The notes under the pieces: generated by a model
Databases searched by the model: none
What the model was told of the DNA's origin: nothing
Seen by the model: only the letters and a program-made list of their open reading frames with translations
NCBI GenBank assembly: GCA_004173185.1
Contig: SEFZ01000024.1
Coordinates: 1-64,000, forward strand
Direction: 5' to 3'
From: Sphingomonadales bacterium
GTDB taxonomy: Bacteria; Pseudomonadota; Alphaproteobacteria; Sphingomonadales; Sphingomonadaceae
DNA: 64,000 nucleotides
Program-made: the position numbers and the translations under genes
Shown here: in pieces, positions 9,581 through 17,222 of the stretch
Position numbering within the stretch: the stretch's first letter is position 1
How the letters are laid out: every line of letters starts with the position of its first letter

Positions 9581-11721
9581 CAGAAAGCCTGGCCGATCGA
9601 GATATACAAAGCGATCTTGGACTCGCCCTTTTGTCGATTGAGCGGCGTCGCCACGTCCACGCGCAGCGGCCCGAAATTGGTGTAGATCCGCCCGCCAATG
9701 CCCGCGCCGAAGCGCATCTTCTGCGCCGTCGGGTAAATGCCCTCGTAAACCTGGCCTGCATCGACGAACGGCACGATCCCGAAATCGCCGAACCGATAGC
9801 GCGCCTCGATTGCGAACTCGTTGAAGCTGCGTCCGCCCACCGGGCGGCCATCGGGCGAGCGTGGCCCGAGTTCCTGATAGCCAAACCCGCGCACCGAACC
9901 GCCGCCACCGGCATAATAGCGCCGCGACGGTGCCAGATCGTCGCGCGCAATGCCGGGGATCGATCCGACCCGCGCCCGCGCCGCCACCACGATCTTGCTC
10001 GATACCGGCTGGTAATAGGTGCCTTCCAGCATCAGCCGCGCATACGGCCGCGCCGCGCCGCGCACCAAAGCCTCCGGGCTGAGATTGGCCTTGATCCGGT
10101 ATCCGCGCGTCGGATTGAGCAGATTGTCCGATCGGTCATAGCCGACAAAGCCGGGCAGCGCCGCGATCAGATAGGTGCCGCGATCGCGCGTGCTGCGGTT
10201 GAAATTATAGCGGTCCTCGTTCGAACCGACGATCTCCGCGCCGTAAAAATAGGTCCAGCGCTTCTGCCAGATCGGCGTGGAATCGCGCGACCAGCGCACC
10301 GCAAGCGTGCCGGTGTATGATTCATATGCATCATAATCGGAATGGTTGGCCGATGCCTGGATCTGGAAGGTGCGGTCGCGCTGCCCGGCATTCGATCGGC
10401 GGAACGTGGCCGATGCGCCCTGCTCCTGCGTGCCCGCAACGGCGGCGATGATCAGCGCGCCTTCCTCGGGAAACAGGTTGCGATGCGTCCAGCTCCCTTC
10501 CACCCGGATGCCCTGCCCCGTCGAATAGCCTGCCTCGCCTGCCAGCGTGCGAACCGGCCCGGCTGCCTGCCGGACGAGGATGTTGACCACTTCGGTGCCG
10601 TCCGGCCCCGGCTCGCCCGTGCGCACCGGCTCTACCGAAACGGTGGAGAACAGGCTGGTGGCGATCAGCGCATCGCGCAGATCGTCGGTCGCCCGCACGT
10701 CATACAGCGCACCCGTCTTGTAGCGGCGCAGCATATTGATGTGCCCGGCGCTCAGCGCCTGTCGCCGCCCCTGCGTCACGACATCGCCAAACACCGCGCG
10801 TGGGCCAAGATTGACCGGCAGCGTGTAATCGCCGGTATGCGCGTCCTCATCGAGCAATATGTCGCGCTGGCCGACCTTGACGAAGGGATAGCCCTGTTGC
10901 GGCAGGCGCAGGCTCACATTGGCCTCGGCGCCCTGCACGCGGTCCGCTTCGATCGGATCGCCGCTGTTGAGGTTCAACTCGCGCTCGATCAGGCCCAGCG
11001 GCACGGTCTCGTTCGCGACCACTTTCACGCTGCCCAGACGATACAGCGCGCCGGGGCTGGCGATCACGCTCGCCTGCACATTGCCGGAGTTTTTCGGGAT
11101 TTGCTCGACGGTCGAGATCGCGGTTCCGTCATAATAGCCAAGCGATTGCATCAGCCGGATCGCCAATTGCTCATCCTCGCGCGCCCGCGCCGCGACCATC
11201 GCCGAATTGGCCGCCTTGCTGTCGCCATTGTGGAGCGCGGAAAGCGAGCGGAAGCGATCGTCGAGACCGATTTCCTTCAGTCCTTCGAGCACCGTCTTGT
11301 AGCGGATCGTCACCGGCTTGGTGTCCGCGGCCTTGATCTCTACCGGCGGCTCCACCTTGAAATCGGCGAGTGCAGGCAGCGGCGCATTGAATTCGGGGTC
11401 TTCGGCGGGTGCGTCGGCAAAGCTCTCCTCGACATCGGCCTTCACCTCGGCGGCCTGCTGTCCTTGCGTCGGCGCAGGCTTGAAGGCCTCGATCGATTCC
11501 AGCGGCGCGTTGATATCGTCGCTCAGCTTGGGGATCGCCTTTTCGAACTCGGCATCGGGCACGATCGGCTTGAGGTCCTGCGTCGGATCGACCGGCTCGG
11601 GCACAGATACGGGTGCGCCCTGGCCCGGCTTGGGGTCCGCAATCTGCGCACATGCCACGCCCGGCACAAAAGCCGTTCCCGCCAACGCGGCGACCAAAAC
11701 CGCCTTAACCCCTTTACGCAA
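9580..11721 (-). CDS. tamA: Outer-membrane Omp85-family protein TamA
   Basis: The product is 713 aa from the preferred start. It has a signal peptide (RKGVKAVLVAALAGTAF, cleavage after ACA), a Pro/Asp-rich linker, POTRA domains, and a C-terminal Omp85 barrel that includes the RGF block (SVRGFGYQELG) and ends in GQAF. I prefer a TTG start at 11719-11721 because GGAGG precedes it by 9 bases and the signal peptide starts right there; an upstream in-frame TTG at 11772 has no ribosome-binding site and adds 17 Arg-rich residues in front of the signal peptide. It inserts or assembles outer-membrane proteins together with TamB, encoded immediately downstream. Confidence 0.9.
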   Translation of the reverse strand: MRKGVKAVLVAALAGTAFVPGVACAQIADPKPGQGAPVSVPEPVDPTQDLKPIVPDAEFEKAIPKLSDDINAPLESIEAFKPAPTQGQQAAEVKADVEESFADAPAEDPEFNAPLPALADFKVEPPVEIKAADTKPVTIRYKTVLEGLKEIGLDDRFRSLSALHNGDSKAANSAMVAARAREDEQLAIRLMQSLGYYDGTAISTVEQIPKNSGNVQASVIASPGALYRLGSVKVVANETVPLGLIERELNLNSGDPIEADRVQGAEANVSLRLPQQGYPFVKVGQRDILLDEDAHTGDYTLPVNLGPRAVFGDVVTQGRRQALSAGHINMLRRYKTGALYDVRATDDLRDALIATSLFSTVSVEPVRTGEPGPDGTEVVNILVRQAAGPVRTLAGEAGYSTGQGIRVEGSWTHRNLFPEEGALIIAAVAGTQEQGASATFRRSNAGQRDRTFQIQASANHSDYDAYESYTGTLAVRWSRDSTPIWQKRWTYFYGAEIVGSNEDRYNFNRSTRDRGTYLIAALPGFVGYDRSDNLLNPTRGYRIKANLSPEALVRGAARPYARLMLEGTYYQPVSSKIVVAARARVGSIPGIARDDLAPSRRYYAGGGGSVRGFGYQELGPRSPDGRPVGGRSFNEFAIEARYRFGDFGIVPFVDAGQVYEGIYPTAQKMRFGAGIGGRIYTNFGPLRVDVATPLNRQKGESKIALYISIGQAF

Positions 11722-11784
11722 ACGTCTTATCCTCCGGCCGGCCTTCTCCCGACCCTCACGCAAGCGTAACAACCAAGCGCGACT

Positions 11785-13824
11785 TTAGCTCCCCGCTTTC
11801 GCTTTCGCTTCGGCGCGAAAACGGTGCAGCAGAGGCTCGGTATAGCCATTGGGCTGCGAAAGCCCCTCAAAAACCAGCGCCCGCGCCGCCTGAAAAGCGA
11901 ACCCCTGCGAATTGCCCGCCATCGGCTGATACAACGGATCGCCTGCATTCTGCCCGTCGACCTTGGCTGCCATCCGCGTGAGCGCAGCATCGACTTCGGC
12001 TTCGGTGGCAACGCCGTGGAGCAGCCAGTTCGCCAGATGCTGCGAGGAAATCCGCAGTGTCGCGCGATCCTCCATTAGCCCCACGTCGTGAATGTCGGGC
12101 ACCTTCGAGCAGCCAACGCCCTGATCGATCCAGCGCACGACATAGCCAAGGATGCCCTGTGCGTTGTTATCCAGTTCGCGGCTGACCTCGTCGCTGCTCC
12201 AGTTGCGGCCCACCGCAATCGGCACGGTGAGAAGCGGCGTCAGCGCCGGGATCGCCTCACCCGCAATTTCCTTCTGGCGGGCAAACACGTCGACCTGATG
12301 ATAATGCAGCGCGTGAAGCGTCGCGGCCGTCGGCGAAGGCACCCATGCGGTGTTCGCCCCGCTCATCGGATGCCCGATCTTCTGCTCGAGCATGTCCGCC
12401 ATCCGGTCCGGCGCGGCCCACATGCCCTTGCCGATCTGCGCCTTGCCCGAAAGCCCGGCGGCCAGCCCGATGCGGACATTGCGTGCCTCATAGGCCGCGA
12501 TCCACGCCGCGCCCTTGATCTCGCCCTTGGGAATGAACGGCCCCGCATGCATCGCGGTGTGGATCTCGTCGCCGGTGCGATCGAGGAAGCCGGTGTTGAT
12601 AAAGGCGATGCGGTCTTTCACGGCATGGATGCACGCCGCGAGATTGGCCGAAGTCCGCCGCTCCTCGTCCATCACGCCCACCTTGATCGTGTGCCGCGCA
12701 AGGCCCAGCAGATCCTCGACCGCGTCGAACAGTCGATCGGTGAAGGCGCATTCCTCCGGCCCGTGCATCTTGGGCTTCACGATATAGACGCTGCCCGCGC
12801 GGCTGTTGCGATATTTGCCCAGCCCACGCAGGTCATACAGCGCGATCGTGCTGGTGATGATCGCGTCGAGAATGCCCTCGGGCGCTTCGCTGCCATCGGC
12901 GAGCAGCACCGCCGGATTGGTCATCAGATGCCCGACATTGCGGACGAACAGCACCGAGCGCCCCGCCAGCCCATTCCGATCCGGATTGAGTCGCCGGGTC
13001 AGCATCTTGCCGCCCTTCTCGAAGCTCTCCTCCAGATCGCCGCGCATCAGGCCCAGCCAATTGGCATAAGCCGCAACCTTGTCCTCGGCATCGACCGCCG
13101 CGATCGAATCCTCGAGATCGACAATTGCGGTCAGCGCCGATTCGAGCACGACATCGGCGATCCCGGCCGGATCATTGCGCCCGATCGGATGCTCGCGATC
13201 GATCACGACTTCGATATGCAGGCCATTATGCTTGAACAGCATCGGCGCGATCTGCTGCGAAGGATCGGCCAGGACCGGCGCGCCTGTCAGATCGGCCCAA
13301 TTTCCCTCGGCCAGCGGCACAGCCTGATCCAGAAACGTCTTGGCATAAGCGATTACCTGCCCACCGCGCTCGGCATCATAGCCACCGGGCTTGGCCGCAC
13401 CCGGCAGCGCATCGGTGCCGTACAGCGCGTCATACAGGCTGCCCCAGCGCGCATTCGCCGCGTTGAGCAGGAAGCGCGCATTGAGCACCGGCACGACCAG
13501 TTGCGGCCCCGCCATCCGCGCAATCTCGTCATCGACATTGGTGGTGCCAATCGCGAATGGCGCAGGCTCAGGCACCAGATAGCCGATCTCGCGCAGATAG
13601 GCCTCGTCCACGGCTTCGCCCGCCTGATAGCGCGCGTCGATCAAGACCTGAAGCGCATCGCGCCGCGCGAGCAGCGCAGCATTTTCCGGCGCAAATCGCT
13701 CGAAAATCGCGGCTGCGCCCTGCCAGAAGCCCGCTGCGTCGATCCCGAGATCCGGCAACACGCGATCCTCGACGAAGCGCGCAAGCGGCTCGGCGATGGT
13801 CAGTCCGGAACGGTCAACAGGCAT
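11785..13824 (-). CDS. glcB: Malate synthase G
   Basis: This is a 679-aa malate synthase of the large G type: it condenses glyoxylate with acetyl-CoA to malate in the glyoxylate bypass or glycolate use. Recognisable blocks include the N-terminal helical clasp, the VVLESALTAIVDLEDSIAAV region, the NRNGLAGRSVLFVRNVGHLM-type segment of the TIM barrel, and the C-terminal GCSKVPDIHDVGLMEDRATL segment carrying the catalytic Asp region. It is shorter than the ~720-aa enterobacterial enzyme. Isocitrate lyase is not in the window. The marR gene lies 77 bp upstream on the same strand, so joint transcription is possible. Confidence 0.93.
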   Translation of the reverse strand: MPVDRSGLTIAEPLARFVEDRVLPDLGIDAAGFWQGAAAIFERFAPENAALLARRDALQVLIDARYQAGEAVDEAYLREIGYLVPEPAPFAIGTTNVDDEIARMAGPQLVVPVLNARFLLNAANARWGSLYDALYGTDALPGAAKPGGYDAERGGQVIAYAKTFLDQAVPLAEGNWADLTGAPVLADPSQQIAPMLFKHNGLHIEVVIDREHPIGRNDPAGIADVVLESALTAIVDLEDSIAAVDAEDKVAAYANWLGLMRGDLEESFEKGGKMLTRRLNPDRNGLAGRSVLFVRNVGHLMTNPAVLLADGSEAPEGILDAIITSTIALYDLRGLGKYRNSRAGSVYIVKPKMHGPEECAFTDRLFDAVEDLLGLARHTIKVGVMDEERRTSANLAACIHAVKDRIAFINTGFLDRTGDEIHTAMHAGPFIPKGEIKGAAWIAAYEARNVRIGLAAGLSGKAQIGKGMWAAPDRMADMLEQKIGHPMSGANTAWVPSPTAATLHALHYHQVDVFARQKEIAGEAIPALTPLLTVPIAVGRNWSSDEVSRELDNNAQGILGYVVRWIDQGVGCSKVPDIHDVGLMEDRATLRISSQHLANWLLHGVATEAEVDAALTRMAAKVDGQNAGDPLYQPMAGNSQGFAFQAARALVFEGLSQPNGYTEPLLHRFRAEAKAKAGS

Positions 13825-13901
13825 GGAATCCTCCTCACAGGCACATAGTACAGTCGCCTGGGGAGGGCGCGACGGGCCTTAGGCCAAGCCGGAGGCCGGG
13901 A

Positions 13902-14399
13902 TCAACCCCGCTTATCGCCAGTCCCGCCGCCAGTCCCGCCGCCAGTCCCGTCGCCAATCTCTTCGAACATCTCGACCGCAGCCTCGATCCGATCGAGCAT
14001 CGCCGCCAGTTGCACCCGTTCGGCATCGCTGAATTCCGCGAAAATTCGCCGCTCCAGTTCGATCGCCTTGGGAGAAACCTGTTCGTACAGCGCAATGCCC
14101 TCGGGTGTCAGCGTCAGCAGATGCGAGCGCTGGTCCTCCGGATTGCTCGCCCGCGCGATCAGCCCGCGATTCGCCAGCGCAATCGCCGCACGACTCACCG
14201 TCACCTTGTCCATCCGCGTCCGCCCGCACAGCGCCTGCTGGCTCATATTGCCACCCTCGGCGAGCACCGCGATCAATCGCCATTCGGAGATACGCAGGCC
14301 AAACAGCGCGCGATACGCCTGCGCAACCGCGTCCGACACTGCGTTCGATGCAATCGACAGCCGATAGGGCAGGAACTCATTCAGGCTCAGCGTAGACAT
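13902..14399 (-). CDS. MarR family transcriptional regulator with repeat-encoded Gly/Thr tail
   Basis: This is a 165-aa winged-helix regulator with the MarR core (EWRLIAVLAEGG, recognition helix near KVTVSRAAIAL, wing with NPEDQRS, dimerisation helices at both ends). It is an intracellular DNA-binding dimer that normally responds to small aromatic ligands. The last 17 residues, GDGTGGGTGGGTGDKRG, are not part of the fold and come from a 12-bp tandem repeat at 13915-13962. GGAGAG precedes the ATG. A perfect palindrome at 14452-14466 upstream is a candidate for autoregulation. Neighbours suggest control of malate synthase or coniferyl aldehyde dehydrogenase, but this is inference. Confidence 0.85.
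   Translation of the reverse strand: MSTLSLNEFLPYRLSIASNAVSDAVAQAYRALFGLRISEWRLIAVLAEGGNMSQQALCGRTRMDKVTVSRAAIALANRGLIARASNPEDQRSHLLTLTPEGIALYEQVSPKAIELERRIFAEFSDAERVQLAAMLDRIEAAVEMFEEIGDGTGGGTGGGTGDKRG
13915..13962. repeat. 12-bp tandem repeat, four units, inside the 3' end of marR
   Basis: Units TCGCCAGTCCCG, CCGCCAGTCCCG, CCGCCAGTCCCG and the degenerate TCGCCAATCTCT follow one another at 13915-13962. They encode the Gly/Thr-rich tail of the MarR protein in frame. Such repeats change copy number by slippage without breaking the frame. Confidence 0.85.
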
Positions 14400-14451
14400 G
14401 TTCTCTCCGTGCGTCCGCCCGCCGCCTCATGCAAGTGACAACGCTGGTCAG

Positions 14452-14466
14452 TTGCAAATTCTGCAA
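14452..14466. promoter_or_regulatory. Palindromic operator candidate upstream of marR
   Basis: TTGCA, five bases (AATTC), TGCAA: a perfect inverted repeat 53 bp upstream of the marR start. A second palindrome, GCAATTGC, lies at 14485-14492. Size and symmetry suit a MarR dimer, and the position overlaps where a marR promoter would be. Assignment to this regulator is inferred from proximity. Confidence 0.5.
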
Positions 14467-14479
14467 TGGTATCGGTATC

Positions 14480-14585
14480 ACTACGCAATTGCACAAATTT
14501 CCGCTGCACTGCACAAAGATCGGGCCTTTCAGGCATCCTCTCCTAAAACTTTCCAATGGCCGTCCTTCGGGGCGGCCTTTTTTTT
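14480..14585 (+). ncRNA. Candidate small RNA ending at an orphan intrinsic terminator
   Basis: The plus strand carries a strong intrinsic terminator at 14558-14585, but no plus-strand gene lies upstream: marR and everything beyond it is on the minus strand. A transcript must therefore begin between marR and the hairpin, giving an RNA of about 100-170 nt. A weak promoter (TTGCAA at 14452, about 18 bases, TATCAC) would start it near 14485. The region before the terminator contains the unpaired pyrimidine tract CATCCTCTCCT, which resembles anti-Shine-Dalgarno segments of alphaproteobacterial sRNAs. The exact 5' end is a guess. Confidence 0.45.
14558..14585 (+). terminator. Intrinsic terminator with UUCG tetraloop
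   Basis: The stem GGCCGTCC/GGGCGGCC (8 bp with one G-U pair) closes a TTCG loop at 14566-14569 and is followed by eight T at 14578-14585. The opposite strand has no T-run, so it works on the plus strand only. Confidence 0.85.
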
Positions 14586-14702
14586 GCGCGGCGGCCAACG
14601 AAATAGCCACGCTATTTCGCGGCCCCAGCCGCGCACTGCCGACGGAGCCCGAAGCGTCCACCGACGGCGTGGCTTTGCCACGACGCGACCTTACCTCCAA
14701 CT

Positions 14703-14731
14703 TGTCACCCAGGACTTGTTCCGGGGTGACA
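14703..14731. repeat. REP-like palindrome
   Basis: TGTCACCC (14703-14710) and GGGTGACA (14724-14731) are a perfect 8-bp inverted repeat with a 13-base loop. It lies 12 bp behind the stop codon of the minus-strand aldehyde dehydrogenase gene. The sequence style (CACCC-GGACTTG-CCGGGGTG) resembles intergenic palindromes that are common in sphingomonad genomes; I could not count copies genome-wide. Confidence 0.5.
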
Positions 14732-14743
14732 GATTGAGCTGCA

Positions 14744-16150
14744 TCACTTCATCTGCCGAGCCACCGCAGCCCGCGTCTTCTTCCCATAAGGCGGCTTGAT
14801 CCCCGCCAGCCCGGCCACGTCGATCTTCGGTTGCTTGTAGATGCTCTTCGAGTGGCTGAACGTCTTGTAGCCAACCGCGCCATGATAGGCGCCCATCCCC
14901 GAAGGCCCGACTCCGCCGAACGGAAGCTCCTCCTGGCTGATGTGGAAGATCACATCGTTGATCGTCACCCCGCCCGAAATGGTGCGGTCGAGCACACGCC
15001 GCCGCTCGCCTTCGTCATTGCCGAAATAATAGAGACCCAGCGGCCGATCGCGCCGGTTCACTTCCTCGATCGCGCCCTCGATCGTCCTGTACGTCCGCAC
15101 CGGCAGGATCGGGCCGAATATCTCCTCCTGCATCACCGTCATGTCGTCGGTCGGATTGCGGATGATGTGGAGCGGCATCTTGCGGCTGTTGGTCGCGGTG
15201 AAATCCTCGCCCGCCGGATTGACCGTGATGACATCGGCTCCGCGCGCCCGCGCATCGTCGATCCAGGTGGTCAGCCGCTGGAAATGCCGGTCGTTGATGA
15301 TCGCAGTGTAATCGGGATTGCTCAGCAGCGTGGGATACATCGCGCTCGCCGCCGCAGTCAGCCCGGCAACGACCTCGGCTTCCTTATCCTCGGGCACCAG
15401 CAGATAATCGGGCGCAAGGCAGATCTGCCCGGCATTCATCATCTTGCCGAGCGCAACCCGCTCGGTCGCCTGCGCGATATCCGCCGATTTGCCGAGGATC
15501 ACCGGCGATTTGCCACCCAGCTCCAGCGTCACCGGGGTAAGGTTGTCCGCCGCCGCGTGCAGGATATGCCGCCCGATCCCGGTCGCCCCGGTGAAGAGCA
15601 GATGGTCGAACGGCAGTTCGGCAAACGCCTTTCCCACTTCCGGCCCGCCGCTGATGAACGCCAGCTCGTCCGCCGCGAAATATTTCCCCGCCAGTTCCTC
15701 GAACAAAGCCGCCACGTTCGGGGTATATTCGCTGGTCTTGACCATCGCCCGATTGCCCGCGGCAAACACGCCAGCGAGCGGGCTCATCACCAATTGCACC
15801 GGGAAATTCCACGGCGCGATGATGCCGACCACGCCCTTGGGCTGCGTCTCGATCCACCCGCGCCCGCCGAGCAGTCCGAGCGGAAACAGCACCGGCTTCT
15901 TCTCGGGTTTCATCCAGCTTTTCACATGTTTGAGCGCATGCTTGAGTGGCCCGACCGAGGCAGCGATATCGGTGACCATCGATTGATCCCGGCTGCGATG
16001 CCCGAAATCCTCGCTCAGCGCGTCGCAGAAGCGTTCGGCATTCTCGGTCAGCATCGCAATTGCGCGGGTCAGCCGATCCTTGCGCGATTCGAGCGATACC
16101 GGAAGCTCGACCATGAAGGCCTTGCGCTGAAGCTCGAGAATATCCTGCAC
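14744..16150 (-). CDS. calB: Coniferyl aldehyde dehydrogenase
   Basis: This is a 468-aa NAD(P)-dependent aldehyde dehydrogenase of the CalB type, which oxidises coniferaldehyde to ferulate. The catalytic Cys is in NAGQICLAPDY, the general base Glu is in LELGGKSP, and the cofactor region contains PWNFPVQL and FTGATGIGRHI. The C-terminal extension with KPPYGKKTRA is typical of this subgroup. I chose the GTG at 16150 because GAGGGAG lies 6 bases upstream; the open frame runs 26 codons further but overlaps the prepilin peptidase gene. The stop of that gene is 10 bp away, so the two are probably cotranscribed. The broader substrate range of such enzymes makes the exact aldehyde uncertain. Confidence 0.82.
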   Translation of the reverse strand: MQDILELQRKAFMVELPVSLESRKDRLTRAIAMLTENAERFCDALSEDFGHRSRDQSMVTDIAASVGPLKHALKHVKSWMKPEKKPVLFPLGLLGGRGWIETQPKGVVGIIAPWNFPVQLVMSPLAGVFAAGNRAMVKTSEYTPNVAALFEELAGKYFAADELAFISGGPEVGKAFAELPFDHLLFTGATGIGRHILHAAADNLTPVTLELGGKSPVILGKSADIAQATERVALGKMMNAGQICLAPDYLLVPEDKEAEVVAGLTAAASAMYPTLLSNPDYTAIINDRHFQRLTTWIDDARARGADVITVNPAGEDFTATNSRKMPLHIIRNPTDDMTVMQEEIFGPILPVRTYRTIEGAIEEVNRRDRPLGLYYFGNDEGERRRVLDRTISGGVTINDVIFHISQEELPFGGVGPSGMGAYHGAVGYKTFSHSKSIYKQPKIDVAGLAGIKPPYGKKTRAAVARQMK

Positions 16151-16160
16151 AAGCTCTCCC

Positions 16161-16883
16161 TCAATTGATCGCCAGCCACACCGCGAACGCCGCCGGAGCC
16201 AGCAGCGCGCCGAGCGGTAGCCGGTCACTGCCCGCCATCTTATTGCCCGCGAGCCGCAACGCCAGCACCAACGTCAGCCCGATCACACACGCGCCCAGCA
16301 AGACCGTCGGCAAAGCCTGCCACCCCAGCCAGCACCCTATCGCGCCAAACAGCTTGGGATCGCCCCCGCCCAGCCCTTCGCGCCCGCGCAAATGCCGGTA
16401 TCCGGTCGCGACCAGCCACAGCGCCGCAAACCCCGCCGCCCCGCCGATCAAGCGCTCCTCCAGCGGCACTGCCCCCAGCACCAGCCCGAGCACCGCCAGC
16501 GGTGCAGTCAGAGCGTCCGGCAGCCAGAATGCCCGATAGTCGATCGCCGCCAGCGTCAGCAGCAGCCAGCCGAATATCGCTCCCTGCCATGGCAGCGCAT
16601 GCAGCCCCGCCATCACGCCCACCGCACAGCCAAGCAGTTCGACCACCACATGCGACGGCGCAATCCGCGCGCCACATGCGCGGCATTTCCCACGCTGCAA
16701 AACATAACTCAGCACAGGAATCAGCTCGACCGGCCTCAAAACCTTCCCGCACGAATCACATGCCGAGCGCCCCCTCGCGACGCTCCGCCCCTCCGGCCAG
16801 CGAATCGCGATCGTCGCGATGAAACTGCCCAGGATCAGCCCGAGAAACCCCAGCCCGACCGGCCAAAGCCAAGTCTCAGTCAT
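16161..16883 (-). CDS. Prepilin peptidase (A24 family)
   Basis: This is a 240-aa polytopic membrane protease. The N-terminal cytoplasmic loop has the two CxxC pairs (CDSCGK and CRACGA) used for zinc and N-methylation in bifunctional PilD-like enzymes. The catalytic aspartates are in AIDYRAFWLPD and GGGDPKLFGA. It processes type IV pilin or type II secretion pseudopilin leaders. No pilin or secretion genes are nearby, so its partners are elsewhere. It overlaps the upstream small membrane protein gene by 8 bp. Confidence 0.9.
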   Translation of the reverse strand: MTETWLWPVGLGFLGLILGSFIATIAIRWPEGRSVARGRSACDSCGKVLRPVELIPVLSYVLQRGKCRACGARIAPSHVVVELLGCAVGVMAGLHALPWQGAIFGWLLLTLAAIDYRAFWLPDALTAPLAVLGLVLGAVPLEERLIGGAAGFAALWLVATGYRHLRGREGLGGGDPKLFGAIGCWLGWQALPTVLLGACVIGLTLVLALRLAGNKMAGSDRLPLGALLAPAAFAVWLAIN

Positions 16884-17136
16884 GCTCGCGCGGTGCCTTC
16901 TTGCGGATCAGATAGCGATACACCCCGAAGCAATTGATGCAGAACAGCACGAGGTTCTGTGACCAGAGCGGCGCATCGCCCGAAATCAGCGCCCCCGTGA
17001 TCCACGCGACGCTGGATGCGACGAACAGCGCAAACCCCCATCCGGTCACGCGCCGCCCATTGTCGAGCGACACCATCAGGCATGCGATAACTCCGCTGAT
17101 CGAAGCGAACCATTTGCAGATGTCGACGAATGTCAT
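16876..17136 (-). CDS. Small integral membrane protein, PnuC/YgjV-like
   Basis: This is an 86-aa protein with three hydrophobic segments and a basic C-terminus (RYLIRKKAPREHD). The shape, with a WITGALISG turn and an asparagine/tyrosine-rich last helix, resembles single-domain YgjV/PnuC-like proteins, but no defining motif proves transport. I chose the start at 17136 because AGGAA precedes it; the open frame extends 28 codons upstream without one. The 3' end overlaps the prepilin peptidase start, indicating one transcript. Confidence 0.6.
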   Translation of the reverse strand: MTFVDICKWFASISGVIACLMVSLDNGRRVTGWGFALFVASSVAWITGALISGDAPLWSQNLVLFCINCFGVYRYLIRKKAPREHD

Positions 17137-17222
17137 GCCAGAAGTTCCTGCGGGCTGGGCGGGGCTTTTGCAAACGCGCACGCAAACCCCTAGATCGCGC
17201 CCAACATTCGAGAGGATCAAAT

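Larger units (their letters stand above)
14400..14743. other. 344-bp gene-free gap between marR and the aldehyde dehydrogenase gene
   Basis: From left to right this gap holds the marR leader, the palindromic operator candidate (14452-14466), the sRNA candidate with its terminator (to 14585), a GC-rich stretch without convincing coding signal, and a REP-like palindrome at 14703-14731 just behind the stop of the aldehyde dehydrogenase. Short open frames cross it but none has a ribosome-binding site or recognisable product. Confidence 0.7.

Noticed and set aside
12088..13848. A 586-codon open frame opposite malate synthase
   Set aside because: Shadow of glcB; Arg/His/Gln-rich composition and no known fold.
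14586..14702. Short open frames in the marR upstream gap as a small protein gene
   Set aside because: They run across the intrinsic terminator and have no start signal or recognisable product.
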